A DNA stretch of 20,485 nucleotides, taken from contig NZ_CAJMDQ010000047.1 of the NCBI RefSeq assembly GCF_905212195.1, positions 1 through 20,485 on the forward strand, in the 5' to 3' direction. Position 1 is the stretch's first letter, and every line of letters begins with the position of its first letter. The position numbers and the translations under genes are program-made. Source of the DNA: an uncultured Anaerotignum sp. Its GTDB lineage: Bacteria > Bacillota > Clostridia > Lachnospirales > Anaerotignaceae. Under the pieces are notes generated by a model, which saw only the letters and a list, made by a program, of their open reading frames with translations, did no database searches and was not told the DNA's origin. This document shows positions 1 to 6,047 of the stretch, piece by piece.

Positions 1-2
1 GT

Positions 3-632
3 GAGAAGGATATCTACTACATCTTCACTCCGCTCATGCCGAACACCAGCACAAGGATTATTCTGAAAAAGCCGAAAACTGACTCCAGTATCCGTAAGGT
101 GTGGCTGCCGAAAACGCTGGCTTACATCCTGCGGGAATGGAAGAAGTCCCAGGACGAGCTGAAAGGCTTCCTGGGGGACGAGTATCAGGACTTCGATCTG
201 GTCGTGGCACTTCCTAATGGCCGGCCCTGCGAGGATCGGATCATCCTCAAAGAGTTTGCAAAGCTCCGTGAGGACGCAGGGTTGCCGAAGGTGGTCTTTC
301 ATTCTCTCCGTCATTCCAGTACCACCTACAAATTAAAACTGAACCACGGCGATCTGAAAGCCACCCAGGGCGATACGGGGCATGCCGAGATCGACATGAT
401 AACCAGTATCTATGCTCACATTCTGGACGAGGATAGAAAGGTCAATGCTCAGAAATTTGAGACAGCCTTCTATGCCAAGCCTGATCTCCGCAACGTCCGT
501 CCACCAGAAGAACCGGTAAAATCGGAGCCTGCGACCCTGGACCTTGAAAGCCTTGTGGAGCAGCTTCAGAAGTCGCCGGAGCTGGCAAGTGCGCTCGCAG
601 CCCTGATAGCGGCGCAAGCACCGGCAAAGTGA
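3..632 (+). CDS. Tyrosine recombinase/integrase, 3' part (5' end beyond window)
   Basis: C-terminal catalytic part of a phage- or ICE-type tyrosine integrase that cuts and rejoins DNA at attachment sites. The reading frame is open to the left edge, so the ATG at 36 is internal and the true start lies outside the window. Visible active-site elements are a beta-hairpin Lys (codon 75-77, in the KTDSS context), the box II H-x-x-R in HSLRH (His codon 300, Arg codon 309), the GHAEID His (codon 381) and the nucleophile Tyr of IYAHI (codon 411). The box I Arg and the N-terminal DNA-binding domains must lie upstream. After the catalytic core comes an Ala/Pro-rich tail ending in SALAALIAAQ, which has no catalytic role I can assign. 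The gene points at a tRNA cluster less than 200 bp away, as expected for an element end. The family call is firm; the kind of element cannot be told. Confidence 0.93.
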   Translation, partial: EKDIYYIFTPLMPNTSTRIILKKPKTDSSIRKVWLPKTLAYILREWKKSQDELKGFLGDEYQDFDLVVALPNGRPCEDRIILKEFAKLREDAGLPKVVFHSLRHSSTTYKLKLNHGDLKATQGDTGHAEIDMITSIYAHILDEDRKVNAQKFETAFYAKPDLRNVRPPEEPVKSEPATLDLESLVEQLQKSPELASALAALIAAQAPAK

Positions 633-646
633 TCCGAAAAATCGAA

Positions 647-707
647 TTAGCAAAACGCAGAATTTTCTTAGCAAATTTCTGAAAAGCGTTCGAGTCCAAT
701 TAGCAAA
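647..707 (+). repeat. Three TTAGCAAA direct repeats after the integrase, with a tRNA T-arm-like word
   Basis: TTAGCAAA occurs at 647-654, 668-675 and 700-707, right after the integrase stop codon. The first and last copies share the longer word AATTAGCAAA. Between the second and third copies, 688-699 reads GTTCGAGTCCAA, which matches a tRNA T-loop and recurs on the opposite strand in the third tRNA-like copy (about 1019-1030). Short repeats next to an integrase gene are commonly arm- or core-binding sites for the recombinase, and tRNA T-arm sequence is a common crossover core. Calling this an attachment site is inference. Confidence 0.4.
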
Positions 708-732
708 TATACATCATGCGGCGCATAAAAAT

Positions 733-763
733 CTCCCGGTAACGGAAGTGGAATTACCGGGAG
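733..763 (-). terminator. Second stem-loop downstream of the tRNA cluster
   Basis: CTCCCGGTAA (733-742) pairs perfectly with TTACCGGGAG (754-763) around an 11-nt loop. Read on the minus strand the stem is followed by ATTTTTATG, a weak U-tract. It is probably a back-up terminator behind the one at 774-810; on the plus strand there is no T-run, so it is unlikely to end the integrase transcript. Confidence 0.5.
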
Positions 764-773
764 AAGGAGGAAC

Positions 774-810
774 AAAAAACGCTGCAAACCCCGAAAAAAG
801 GCTTGCAGCG
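774..810 (-). terminator. Rho-independent terminator of the tRNA-Arg transcript
   Basis: CGCTGCAA (780-787) pairs with TTGCAGCG (803-810). Read on the minus strand the hairpin is followed at once by six T residues (774-779). It begins 8 bp past the 3' end of the intact tRNA, the normal position for a tRNA operon terminator. Confidence 0.8.
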
Positions 811-818
811 GTGCTTTC

Positions 819-895
819 TGGCGTCCCAGAGAGGATTTGAACCTCCGACCCCACGCTTAGGAGGCGTGTGCTCTATCCAGCTGAGCTACTGAGAC
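819..895 (-). tRNA. tRNA-Arg (anticodon CCT), intact
   Basis: A complete 77-nt cloverleaf with encoded CCA decodes AGG arginine codons. The acceptor stem pairs GTCTCAG with CTGGGAC (seven pairs, one of them G-U), with discriminator G and then CCA at 819-821. The D arm is GCTC/GAGC. The anticodon stem CACGC/GCGTG encloses the loop CTCCTAA, giving anticodon CCT. The T arm is GGAGG-TTCAAAT-CCTCT. It is the last of three tandem tRNA-Arg(CCT)-like sequences on this strand and the only one with a closed acceptor stem. Its 3' end faces the integrase, the usual orientation for an element inserted at a tRNA 3' end. Confidence 0.95.
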
Positions 896-913
896 ATTTA
901 TAAGTTTTATGCA

Positions 914-988
914 ATTTTCAAGGCTCGAAGGAATCGAACAATCTGCCGCTTAGGAGGCGTGTGCTCTATCCAGCTGAGCTACATGGAC
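914..988 (-). pseudogene. Degenerate tRNA-Arg(CCT)-like copy 2
   Basis: On the plus strand, 947-982 is identical over 36 bases to 854-889 of the intact tRNA, covering the D arm, the 5' anticodon stem and the CTCCTAA loop. Identity stops in the 3' anticodon stem, where two of five pairs fail (CACGC against GCGGC). A T-loop (TTCGATT) is recognisable but its stem holds only three of five pairs. The 5' acceptor strand GTCCATG has no complementary 3' strand and no CCA is encoded. It is most likely a tRNA pseudogene co-transcribed with the intact copy. The 3' boundary is approximate. Confidence 0.7.
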
Positions 989-1005
989 ATTTGTAAAATT
1001 ATTCA

Positions 1006-1080
1006 GTTGTTTGCCTCATTTGGACTCGAACCATCTACCGCTTAGGAGGCGGTCGCTCTATCCAACTGAGCTATAGGGAC
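1006..1080 (-). pseudogene. Degenerate tRNA-Arg(CCT)-like copy 3
   Basis: This is the most upstream of the tandem copies. D arm GCTC/GAGC, a perfect anticodon stem ACCGC/GCGGT and loop CTCCTAA (anticodon CCT) are intact, and the T-loop context GGTTCGAGTCC is canonical. However, only three T-stem pairs form and the 5' acceptor strand GTCCCTA has no complementary TAGGGAC at the 3' end; no CCA follows. Its anticodon stem differs from the other copies yet still pairs, which suggests a formerly functional, separate tRNA rather than a recent duplicate. Whether it is processed or charged is unknown; I expect it to be inactive. Confidence 0.65.
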
Positions 1081-1093
1081 ACATTACTTTTCT

Positions 1094-1121
1094 ATTTTAT
1101 CACGTTCGCCCGTTTCGTCAA
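1094..1121 (-). promoter_or_regulatory. Promoter of the tRNA cluster
   Basis: On the minus strand TTGACG (1116-1121) and TAAAAT (1094-1099) are separated by 16 bp. The predicted transcript start lies about 6 bp before the first tRNA-like copy, so all three copies would be one transcript ending at 774-810. Confidence 0.65.
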
Positions 1122-1167
1122 GAGTGCTTTTCCCTTGTATTTTCTACTATTCCAATGGGGATTTCCT

Positions 1168-1197
1168 TTGACAGCCTTTATCCGCAGGCAGTATAAT
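1168..1197 (+). promoter_or_regulatory. Strong vegetative promoter of the LRR-vWA-MoxR operon
   Basis: Perfect consensus TTGACA (1168-1173) and TATAAT (1192-1197) with an 18-bp spacer. It gives a short leader of about 37 nt before the ATG at 1241. The tRNA promoter fires divergently from the same gap. No operator-like repeat is visible, so expression may be constitutive. Confidence 0.85.
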
Positions 1198-1240
1198 ATA
1201 TGATTGAAACAGGATTTTGTATAGAAAACGAGGAAAAAAT

Positions 1241-2416
1241 ATGATTCCCATTACCATAACATACACCCCCTACGCCGAAGGGGTGAAAATCATCGGCGTC
1301 ACAGGACGGGCGGCGGAAATCCGCATCCCCGACCACATTGACGGCTTGCCTGTCATTGCCATTGCCCCCTATGCCTTTGCGGTGCAGACGGAGGCAGAGG
1401 CAAGTGAAACAGAAACCCCTGCTGAGCTTTCCTTTGCAGAAGGAGAGGACATGCCCAGAAAAGCCCCTTTGAAAGAAGTTACAGGGGAAGCTTTGAAGCG
1501 GCTGTATTTGCCGGACACCATCCGGGAAATGGGGGCTTATGCCTTTGGGGGATGTTCCGCTTTGGAAGTCATCCACCTGCCGGAAAATCTGGCTGTACTG
1601 CCTGACCATTTGTTTGCAGGATGCATCTCTCTGAAACAGATTGCCCTGCCGCCCCAGCTTTCCGTCATTGAGGGCTATGCCTTTTATGACTGCCGCAGTC
1701 TGGAAAAGCTGCGGATTCCCGAAACGGTACAGAAAATCGGGGCTTATGCCTGCTACAACTGCCGGAAAATGGAGGAAATCAACATTCCCAGAGAAACCAC
1801 TGACCTGGGCACAGGGCTGTTTTTGAACTGCGACAAACTTACATCCATTTCCTTTGGCAGATGCCGTCACATTGCGGACTTGGTGGCAGTGCTGAACCAC
1901 GAACTCCATCTGACCATGGATTTTGACGACGGAAACCGGGCAAAACTGCTCATTCCTGATTTCCAGTATGAATATATTGAGGACACCCCTGCCCGTCAGT
2001 TCCATCAGGTGAACTACGGCACAGGGCACCTGTTCCGTCAGTGCATCGGCAATTCGGACATCGATTTCCGCCGCTTTGACGAGCTGTTTTACCTGACCAA
2101 GCGAGAGGACGGGGCCCTCATGGTATTGCTTCTGACCATGTACCGTCTGGAATACCCCTACCGCTTGCAGGAAAACCGCAGACAGGACTATCTGCAATAT
2201 CTGAAAGAGCATTTTTCCACTGCCTTTGGGTACTATACCCAGCAGGGCAGTCTGGACAAAATCCGCCTTTTTGCCCAGTGGGGGCTGATTACGGCGGAAA
2301 ACATCGATTCCCTGCTGGAAATGGCAGGAGAAGCCAAAAAAACAGAAATCACGGGCTTTTTGCTGGAATACCAGCACGCCCATTTTGCAAAAAAGAAAAA
2401 ATCATTTGATTTATAA
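1241..2416 (+). CDS. BspA-type leucine-rich-repeat protein (391 aa)
   Basis: A cytoplasmic protein without signal peptide or membrane segment. Residues about 25-49 and 86-200 carry LRR_5/BspA-type repeats of about 23 residues with the recurring pattern L-x-L-P-x-x-(V/L)-x-x-I-x-x-Y-A-F-x-x-C, seen clearly at 86-108, 109-131, 132-154 and 155-177. A charged insert (about 50-84) interrupts the array. Residues from about 205 to the end are non-repetitive and probably helical, with a basic KKKKS tail. The ATG at 1241 is chosen because AGGA lies 6 bp upstream; an in-frame TTG at 1217 has no such site. BspA-type LRRs are protein-binding scaffolds. The gap to the DUF2201/vWA gene is only 12 bp, so I infer that it supplies target recognition or acts as an adaptor for the vWA-MoxR machine. 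Fold assignment is confident; the role is inference. Confidence 0.85.
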   Translation: MIPITITYTPYAEGVKIIGVTGRAAEIRIPDHIDGLPVIAIAPYAFAVQTEAEASETETPAELSFAEGEDMPRKAPLKEVTGEALKRLYLPDTIREMGAYAFGGCSALEVIHLPENLAVLPDHLFAGCISLKQIALPPQLSVIEGYAFYDCRSLEKLRIPETVQKIGAYACYNCRKMEEINIPRETTDLGTGLFLNCDKLTSISFGRCRHIADLVAVLNHELHLTMDFDDGNRAKLLIPDFQYEYIEDTPARQFHQVNYGTGHLFRQCIGNSDIDFRRFDELFYLTKREDGALMVLLLTMYRLEYPYRLQENRRQDYLQYLKEHFSTAFGYYTQQGSLDKIRLFAQWGLITAENIDSLLEMAGEAKKTEITGFLLEYQHAHFAKKKKSFDL

Positions 2417-2428
2417 AGGGGGAAAACC

Positions 2429-3814
2429 ATGAACGAAACCCATCAGCAGCTCATACAGATTGGCAGCCGCATATTAAGCGCCTCCCGCAATGAGCTTTAT
2501 TTATCCATGCGGTTTCTGGACGTTGCCCTCAGCTCTCTGCGTTATGAAATGAACCTGTCCTCCCTCTATGTGGGGACGGATGGGGAGAAAATACTGTTCA
2601 ACCCCCGTTACCTCATCCAGCGGTATCTGTCCGACCGGGTGCTGGTGAATCGGGCGTATCTGCACATGCTGCTCCACTGCCTGTTCCGCCACCCCTTCCA
2701 TCAGGGCGACCGGGACGAGGAATACTGGAATCTGGCGTGCGACATTGCCGTGGAATCCATGGTGGATGCCCTGCCCTTCAAATCGGTGCGTCTGGTGGTA
2801 TCCGACCGGCGGAATGAATGGTATGACAAACTGCGGCGAGAGCTGAAAGTCCTTTCCGCCGAAGGCATTTACGAAGTGCTGCAAAAGGAAAAACTGTCCA
2901 TACAGGACTTCGGCAAACTGCAATTGGAATTCTGGGTGGACGACCATGTTTTCTGGGAAAAGAAAAAGGACGACGACCAGAATCTGGACGAAAACCAAGA
3001 CGACAACAACCAGAACCAAAACGACCAGAACGACGAGCAGGAACAGCAGCGCCGACAGGAGTTAGAGGAAAAGTGGCGTGACATCAGCGAAAAGATGCAG
3101 ACCAATCTGGAAACCTTCTCCAAGGAAGCCGGGGAAGAAGCCGGCGACCTGCTGCAATATCTGAAAGTGGAAAACCGGGAACGGTATGACTACCGCCGTT
3201 TTCTGGAGAAATTTGTGACCCTCAAAGAGGACATGCAGGTGGACGACGACAGCTACGACTATATTTTCTATACTTATGGTTTGCAGCTCTACGGCAATCT
3301 GCCCCTCATCGAGGCTTTGGAATACAAGGAAGTGAAAAAGGTAGAGGAAATCGTCATTGCCATTGACACCTCCGAATCCTGCGAGGGAGAAGTGGTGCGA
3401 AAATTCTTAGAAGAAACTTACGCCATTTTGCGGCAGAACGAGAGCTTTTTCCATACCTTCCACATCCACATCATACAGTGTGATACAGTCATCCAGCAGG
3501 ATAAAGTCATCACCTCCGCTGAAGAGATGGCAGCATACATGGAGGAATTTGACCTGCGTGGAAGCGGCGGTACGGACTTCCGTCCCGTATTCACCTATGT
3601 ATCTAAATTGATAGAAGAAAAAGTCTTTCGCAATCTGAAAGGGCTCATTTACTTCACCGACGGCTGGGGACAGTTCCCCAAGCGCCGCCCGCCCTACGAA
3701 ACAGCATTCGTCTTTTTCGACGAGGGCATGTATAACGAACGGGAAGTGCCCCCTTGGGCAATGAAAGTCATTTTGGGCAAAGAAGATTTGGAAATTTCGT
3801 ATAACAAGGAGTAA
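2429..3814 (+). CDS. DUF2201 family protein: metallopeptidase-like N-domain plus vWA domain (461 aa)
   Basis: Partner protein of MoxR-type ATPases. The N-terminal domain (about 1-175) matches the putative metallopeptidase part of DUF2201, with histidines at 79, 83 and 88 in LHMLLHCLFRH and a following NLACDIAVE segment (101-109). The position that is Glu in HExxH is Met80, so proteolysis is doubtful. A very acidic, Asn/Gln-rich linker (about 177-215) precedes a helical region. The C-terminal vWA domain (about 305-455) has a complete MIDAS metal site: D-x-S-x-S at Asp313/Ser315/Ser317, Thr382 in GSGGTDF, and Asp411 in FTDGWG. No signal peptide, so cytoplasmic. The upstream AAGGGGG is its ribosome site. 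The last codons (AAG GAG TAA) also form the ribosome site of the ATPase gene 4 bp on, so the two are probably translationally coupled. Confidence 0.88.
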   Translation: MNETHQQLIQIGSRILSASRNELYLSMRFLDVALSSLRYEMNLSSLYVGTDGEKILFNPRYLIQRYLSDRVLVNRAYLHMLLHCLFRHPFHQGDRDEEYWNLACDIAVESMVDALPFKSVRLVVSDRRNEWYDKLRRELKVLSAEGIYEVLQKEKLSIQDFGKLQLEFWVDDHVFWEKKKDDDQNLDENQDDNNQNQNDQNDEQEQQRRQELEEKWRDISEKMQTNLETFSKEAGEEAGDLLQYLKVENRERYDYRRFLEKFVTLKEDMQVDDDSYDYIFYTYGLQLYGNLPLIEALEYKEVKKVEEIVIAIDTSESCEGEVVRKFLEETYAILRQNESFFHTFHIHIIQCDTVIQQDKVITSAEEMAAYMEEFDLRGSGGTDFRPVFTYVSKLIEEKVFRNLKGLIYFTDGWGQFPKRRPPYETAFVFFDEGMYNEREVPPWAMKVILGKEDLEISYNKE

Positions 3815-3818
3815 TGCT

Positions 3819-5357
3819 ATGAATATCAAACAGGCAAAGGAAGAAATCAAGCATGCCATTGCCGCTTATCTGGCAAAGGACGCTTACGGAGAATATAAAA
3901 TCCCTGTGGTACGGCAGCGTCCCCTGCTGCTCATGGGTGCGCCGGGTATCGGCAAAACTGCCATCATGGAACAGGTGGCAAGAGAATGCGGCGTGGGGCT
4001 GGTGGCATACAGCATCACCCACCACACCCGTCAGAGCGCCATGGGGCTGCCCTTCATCAGCCACAAAAACTACGGCGGCAAGGAATACGCCGTGACAGAA
4101 TACACCATGAGTGAAATCATCGGTGCCGTTTATGACAAAATGGAAGAAACAGGGCTGAAAGAAGGCATCCTGTTCATCGACGAAATCAACTGCGTATCGG
4201 AAACACTGGCGCCTGCCATGCTGCAATTTTTGCAGGCGAAAACATTCGGCTCCCATAAGGTGCCTGAAGGCTGGATTATTGTAGCGGCCGGCAATCCCCC
4301 CGAATACAACAAGAGCGTGCGGGAATTTGACGTAGTAACCTTAGACCGTGTGAAGAAAATCGACGTAGAGCCTGATTTTGCCGCATGGAAGGAATACGCT
4401 TGGAAACAGGGGCTTCACGGGGCTGTGCTGTCCTATCTGGAAATCAAGAAAAACCATTTCTACGCCATGGAAACCACTGTGGACGGCAAGCGTTTTGCCA
4501 CCGCCAGAGGCTGGGAAGACCTGTCCAATATGTTACAGGTTTATGAGGAACTGGGCATTGCCGCTGACGAAACCCTCATCGTTCAGTACTTGCAGCACAA
4601 GAAAATCGCCAAGGATTTTGCCAACTACTTAGACCTTTACGAAAAATACCGCACAGACTACCGTGTGGGGGACATTCTGGCTGGGAACTACACCAAAGGC
4701 GCTGTGGAAAAATTGCAGGAAGCGCCTTTCGACGAACGCCTCAGCGTCATGGGTCTGCTGCTGAGCCGCCTGACAGAAGACTTTACAGCGGCTTATGACA
4801 AAGACTTGCAGACCGTACAGCTTCACGGTGTACTGAAAGAAATCAAGGAACGTTTCGCCAGCCCTTACTGCGCCGAAACCCCTTGGGAAACCCTCACAGA
4901 ATCCTACATGGAAGAAATCCAGAGCAAGTACGACAGAGAAAAGAAAGCCGGACTGCTGGACAAGCACAGCGCACAGGCATACCTTGCCACCATCCAGACC
5001 ATGGAAGGCTATGTACAGGCAGCCAAAGCCGCAGGACTTCGGGAAAAAGACGACGTATTCGGCATGATGAAAGAGAAATTCGCCGATGTGGTAGAAGCCA
5101 GAGAAAACGCTATCTCCCACGCTTCCGAAGCACTGGACAACGCTTTTGCCTTCTTGGAAGAAGCTTTTGGCGCCGGACAGGAAATGGTCATTTTCATCAC
5201 AGAACTGACTGCCAACTACTACAGCGTGAAATTCATCAGCGAAAACGGCTGCGAAAAATATTACAGCTACAACAAAGAGCTGCTCTTTGAAGAAAAACAG
5301 AAATCCATATTGGAAGACATCGAAAAAGCAAAAACCATGGTGGATTTGCTGTTTTAA
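3819..5357 (+). CDS. MoxR-type AAA+ ATPase (512 aa)
   Basis: An ATP-driven remodelling or chaperone-like enzyme. The AAA+ module occupies about residues 1-275: Walker A GAPGIGKT at 40-47, Walker B GILFIDE with Asp121/Glu122, sensor 1 in VAAGNPPE (Asn159) and an Arg-finger-type DR (Arg177). The C-terminal part (about 280-512) is largely helical and has no motif I can name; it is longer than in compact MoxR proteins of about 330 residues. MoxR ATPases characteristically work with a vWA protein encoded next door, as in RavA-ViaA and CbbQ-CbbO, and here that partner is the DUF2201/vWA gene immediately upstream. The ribosome site AAGGAG lies inside the end of that gene. It is the last gene of the operon; transcription should end in the repeat at 5389-5600. 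Confidence 0.9.
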   Translation: MNIKQAKEEIKHAIAAYLAKDAYGEYKIPVVRQRPLLLMGAPGIGKTAIMEQVARECGVGLVAYSITHHTRQSAMGLPFISHKNYGGKEYAVTEYTMSEIIGAVYDKMEETGLKEGILFIDEINCVSETLAPAMLQFLQAKTFGSHKVPEGWIIVAAGNPPEYNKSVREFDVVTLDRVKKIDVEPDFAAWKEYAWKQGLHGAVLSYLEIKKNHFYAMETTVDGKRFATARGWEDLSNMLQVYEELGIAADETLIVQYLQHKKIAKDFANYLDLYEKYRTDYRVGDILAGNYTKGAVEKLQEAPFDERLSVMGLLLSRLTEDFTAAYDKDLQTVQLHGVLKEIKERFASPYCAETPWETLTESYMEEIQSKYDREKKAGLLDKHSAQAYLATIQTMEGYVQAAKAAGLREKDDVFGMMKEKFADVVEARENAISHASEALDNAFAFLEEAFGAGQEMVIFITELTANYYSVKFISENGCEKYYSYNKELLFEEKQKSILEDIEKAKTMVDLLF

Positions 5358-5388
5358 GGCATAAAAAACCATCATTTATTAAAAAAAT

Positions 5389-5600
5389 AATAGCTGGAAT
5401 CCTTTAGGGGCATCTTCATAAGAAAACAAATAAAGCCAAAATCCTCTTGATTACAAAGGATTTTGGCTTTATTATTTTGTTCAGAATTTATTTGTTATGT
5501 TTTCTTATGAAGACAGCCGTCGCAATTCCCCTTAAGAAATCAGGGAAAAGAAGAATCAATGTTTTCTTAATGGGAAGTTGCTTTAAGGGTTCCAGCTATT
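5389..5600. repeat. Structured repeat copy A in the convergent gap
   Basis: A nested inverted-repeat element. The outer stem is 5389-5404 with 5585-5600 (16 pairs including one G-U). Hairpin 1 has a perfect 16-bp base (5413-5428 with 5498-5513) carrying a further 17-bp hairpin at its tip. Hairpin 2 pairs 5526-5539 with 5562-5575 (13 of 14). The stretch 5512-5577 closely matches 20190-20251 of copy B, including CAGCCG between the hairpins and the CAATGTTTTCTTAA word. T-rich tracts follow the outer stem in both directions, so it can end transcription from both flanking operons. Whether it is a mobile miniature element or a structured RNA is open. Confidence 0.8.
5429..5473 (+). terminator. Intrinsic terminator hairpin inside repeat copy A
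   Basis: AATAAAGCCAAAATCCT (5429-5445) pairs perfectly over 17 bp with 5457-5473 around an 11-nt loop, followed by ATTTTGTT. It lies 72 bp past the ATPase stop codon. Being nearly symmetric, it could also stop the opposing lipoprotein transcript. It forms the extra tip of hairpin 1 that copy B lacks. Confidence 0.75.
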
Positions 5601-5609
5601 TTTGTTTTC

Positions 5610-6032
5610 TTATTCTCTTGTGAACTCTGCCGCAATGGGATTGCCGTCTACTTCAATAATCAGACGGAATTCGCCAGTGCCGATGCTGCCACAGAGGTTT
5701 TTCCAATTGATAGGCAGTTCTACCGTTTCTCCGGCAGGTACTGCAACGGTTTCTTCACCCCACTGGGCATTGGCAGTGCCTACAAATTCTTTCCAATTGC
5801 CATCTGCGTCTTTCTTTTCCATGTGATACGCGTCACGATAGCTGATTTCCGCGTCTGTGCCATTGGTCAGCAGGAATGTACCGCTGGTGGCTTTCAGGGT
5901 ATCTTCTTTCAGTTCCAGTGTCACGCCTTCCATTTCGTTGACTGTGGCAAACTGGGTTTCCGGATCGCCGCTGCATCCGGCAAATGCCACCATACACAAC
6001 AATGCCAATAAAACCGCAATTCCTTTTTTCAT
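5610..6032 (-). CDS. Small Ig-like-domain lipoprotein (140 aa)
   Basis: A secreted, membrane-anchored protein of unknown role. Residues 1-20 form a lipoprotein signal (MKKGIAVLLALLCMVAFAGC) with the lipobox ending at Cys20. The remaining 120 residues look like a single beta-sandwich of the bacterial Ig-like kind found on clostridial lipoproteins: a strand-rich pattern with YHMEKKDADGNWKEF in the middle and an IPAGETVEL-like turn (VPAGETVELPINW). There is no catalytic motif. AAGGAG lies 7 bp before the ATG. It starts 15 bp after the glmM stop codon, so it is the last gene of the cdaA-cdaR-glmM operon, which suggests a surface role linked to wall synthesis. The stop codon lies 10 bp from the end of repeat copy A. 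The lipoprotein call is firm; the Ig-like call is by pattern. Confidence 0.82.
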   Translation of the reverse strand: MKKGIAVLLALLCMVAFAGCSGDPETQFATVNEMEGVTLELKEDTLKATSGTFLLTNGTDAEISYRDAYHMEKKDADGNWKEFVGTANAQWGEETVAVPAGETVELPINWKNLCGSIGTGEFRLIIEVDGNPIAAEFTRE

Positions 6033-6047
6033 TTCGTTTCTCCTTTA

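Noticed and set aside
633..1121. tRNA-like repeats as a CRISPR array
   Set aside because: The repeated units are tRNA sequences with D arm and anticodon loop; there are no regular spacers and no cas genes.
1217..1240. Alternative TTG start adding eight residues to the LRR protein
   Set aside because: The ATG at 1241 has an AGGA site at proper spacing; the TTG lies too near the transcript start and has none.
1178..2383. 401-codon frame opposite the LRR gene, and 6213-7388 opposite glmM
   Set aside because: The plus-strand LRR protein and minus-strand glmM have recognisable domains; the opposing frames do not.
5389..5600. Repeat copy A as a retron or group II intron remnant
   Set aside because: No reverse transcriptase gene or fragment occurs in the window, and the length and motifs do not fit either class.
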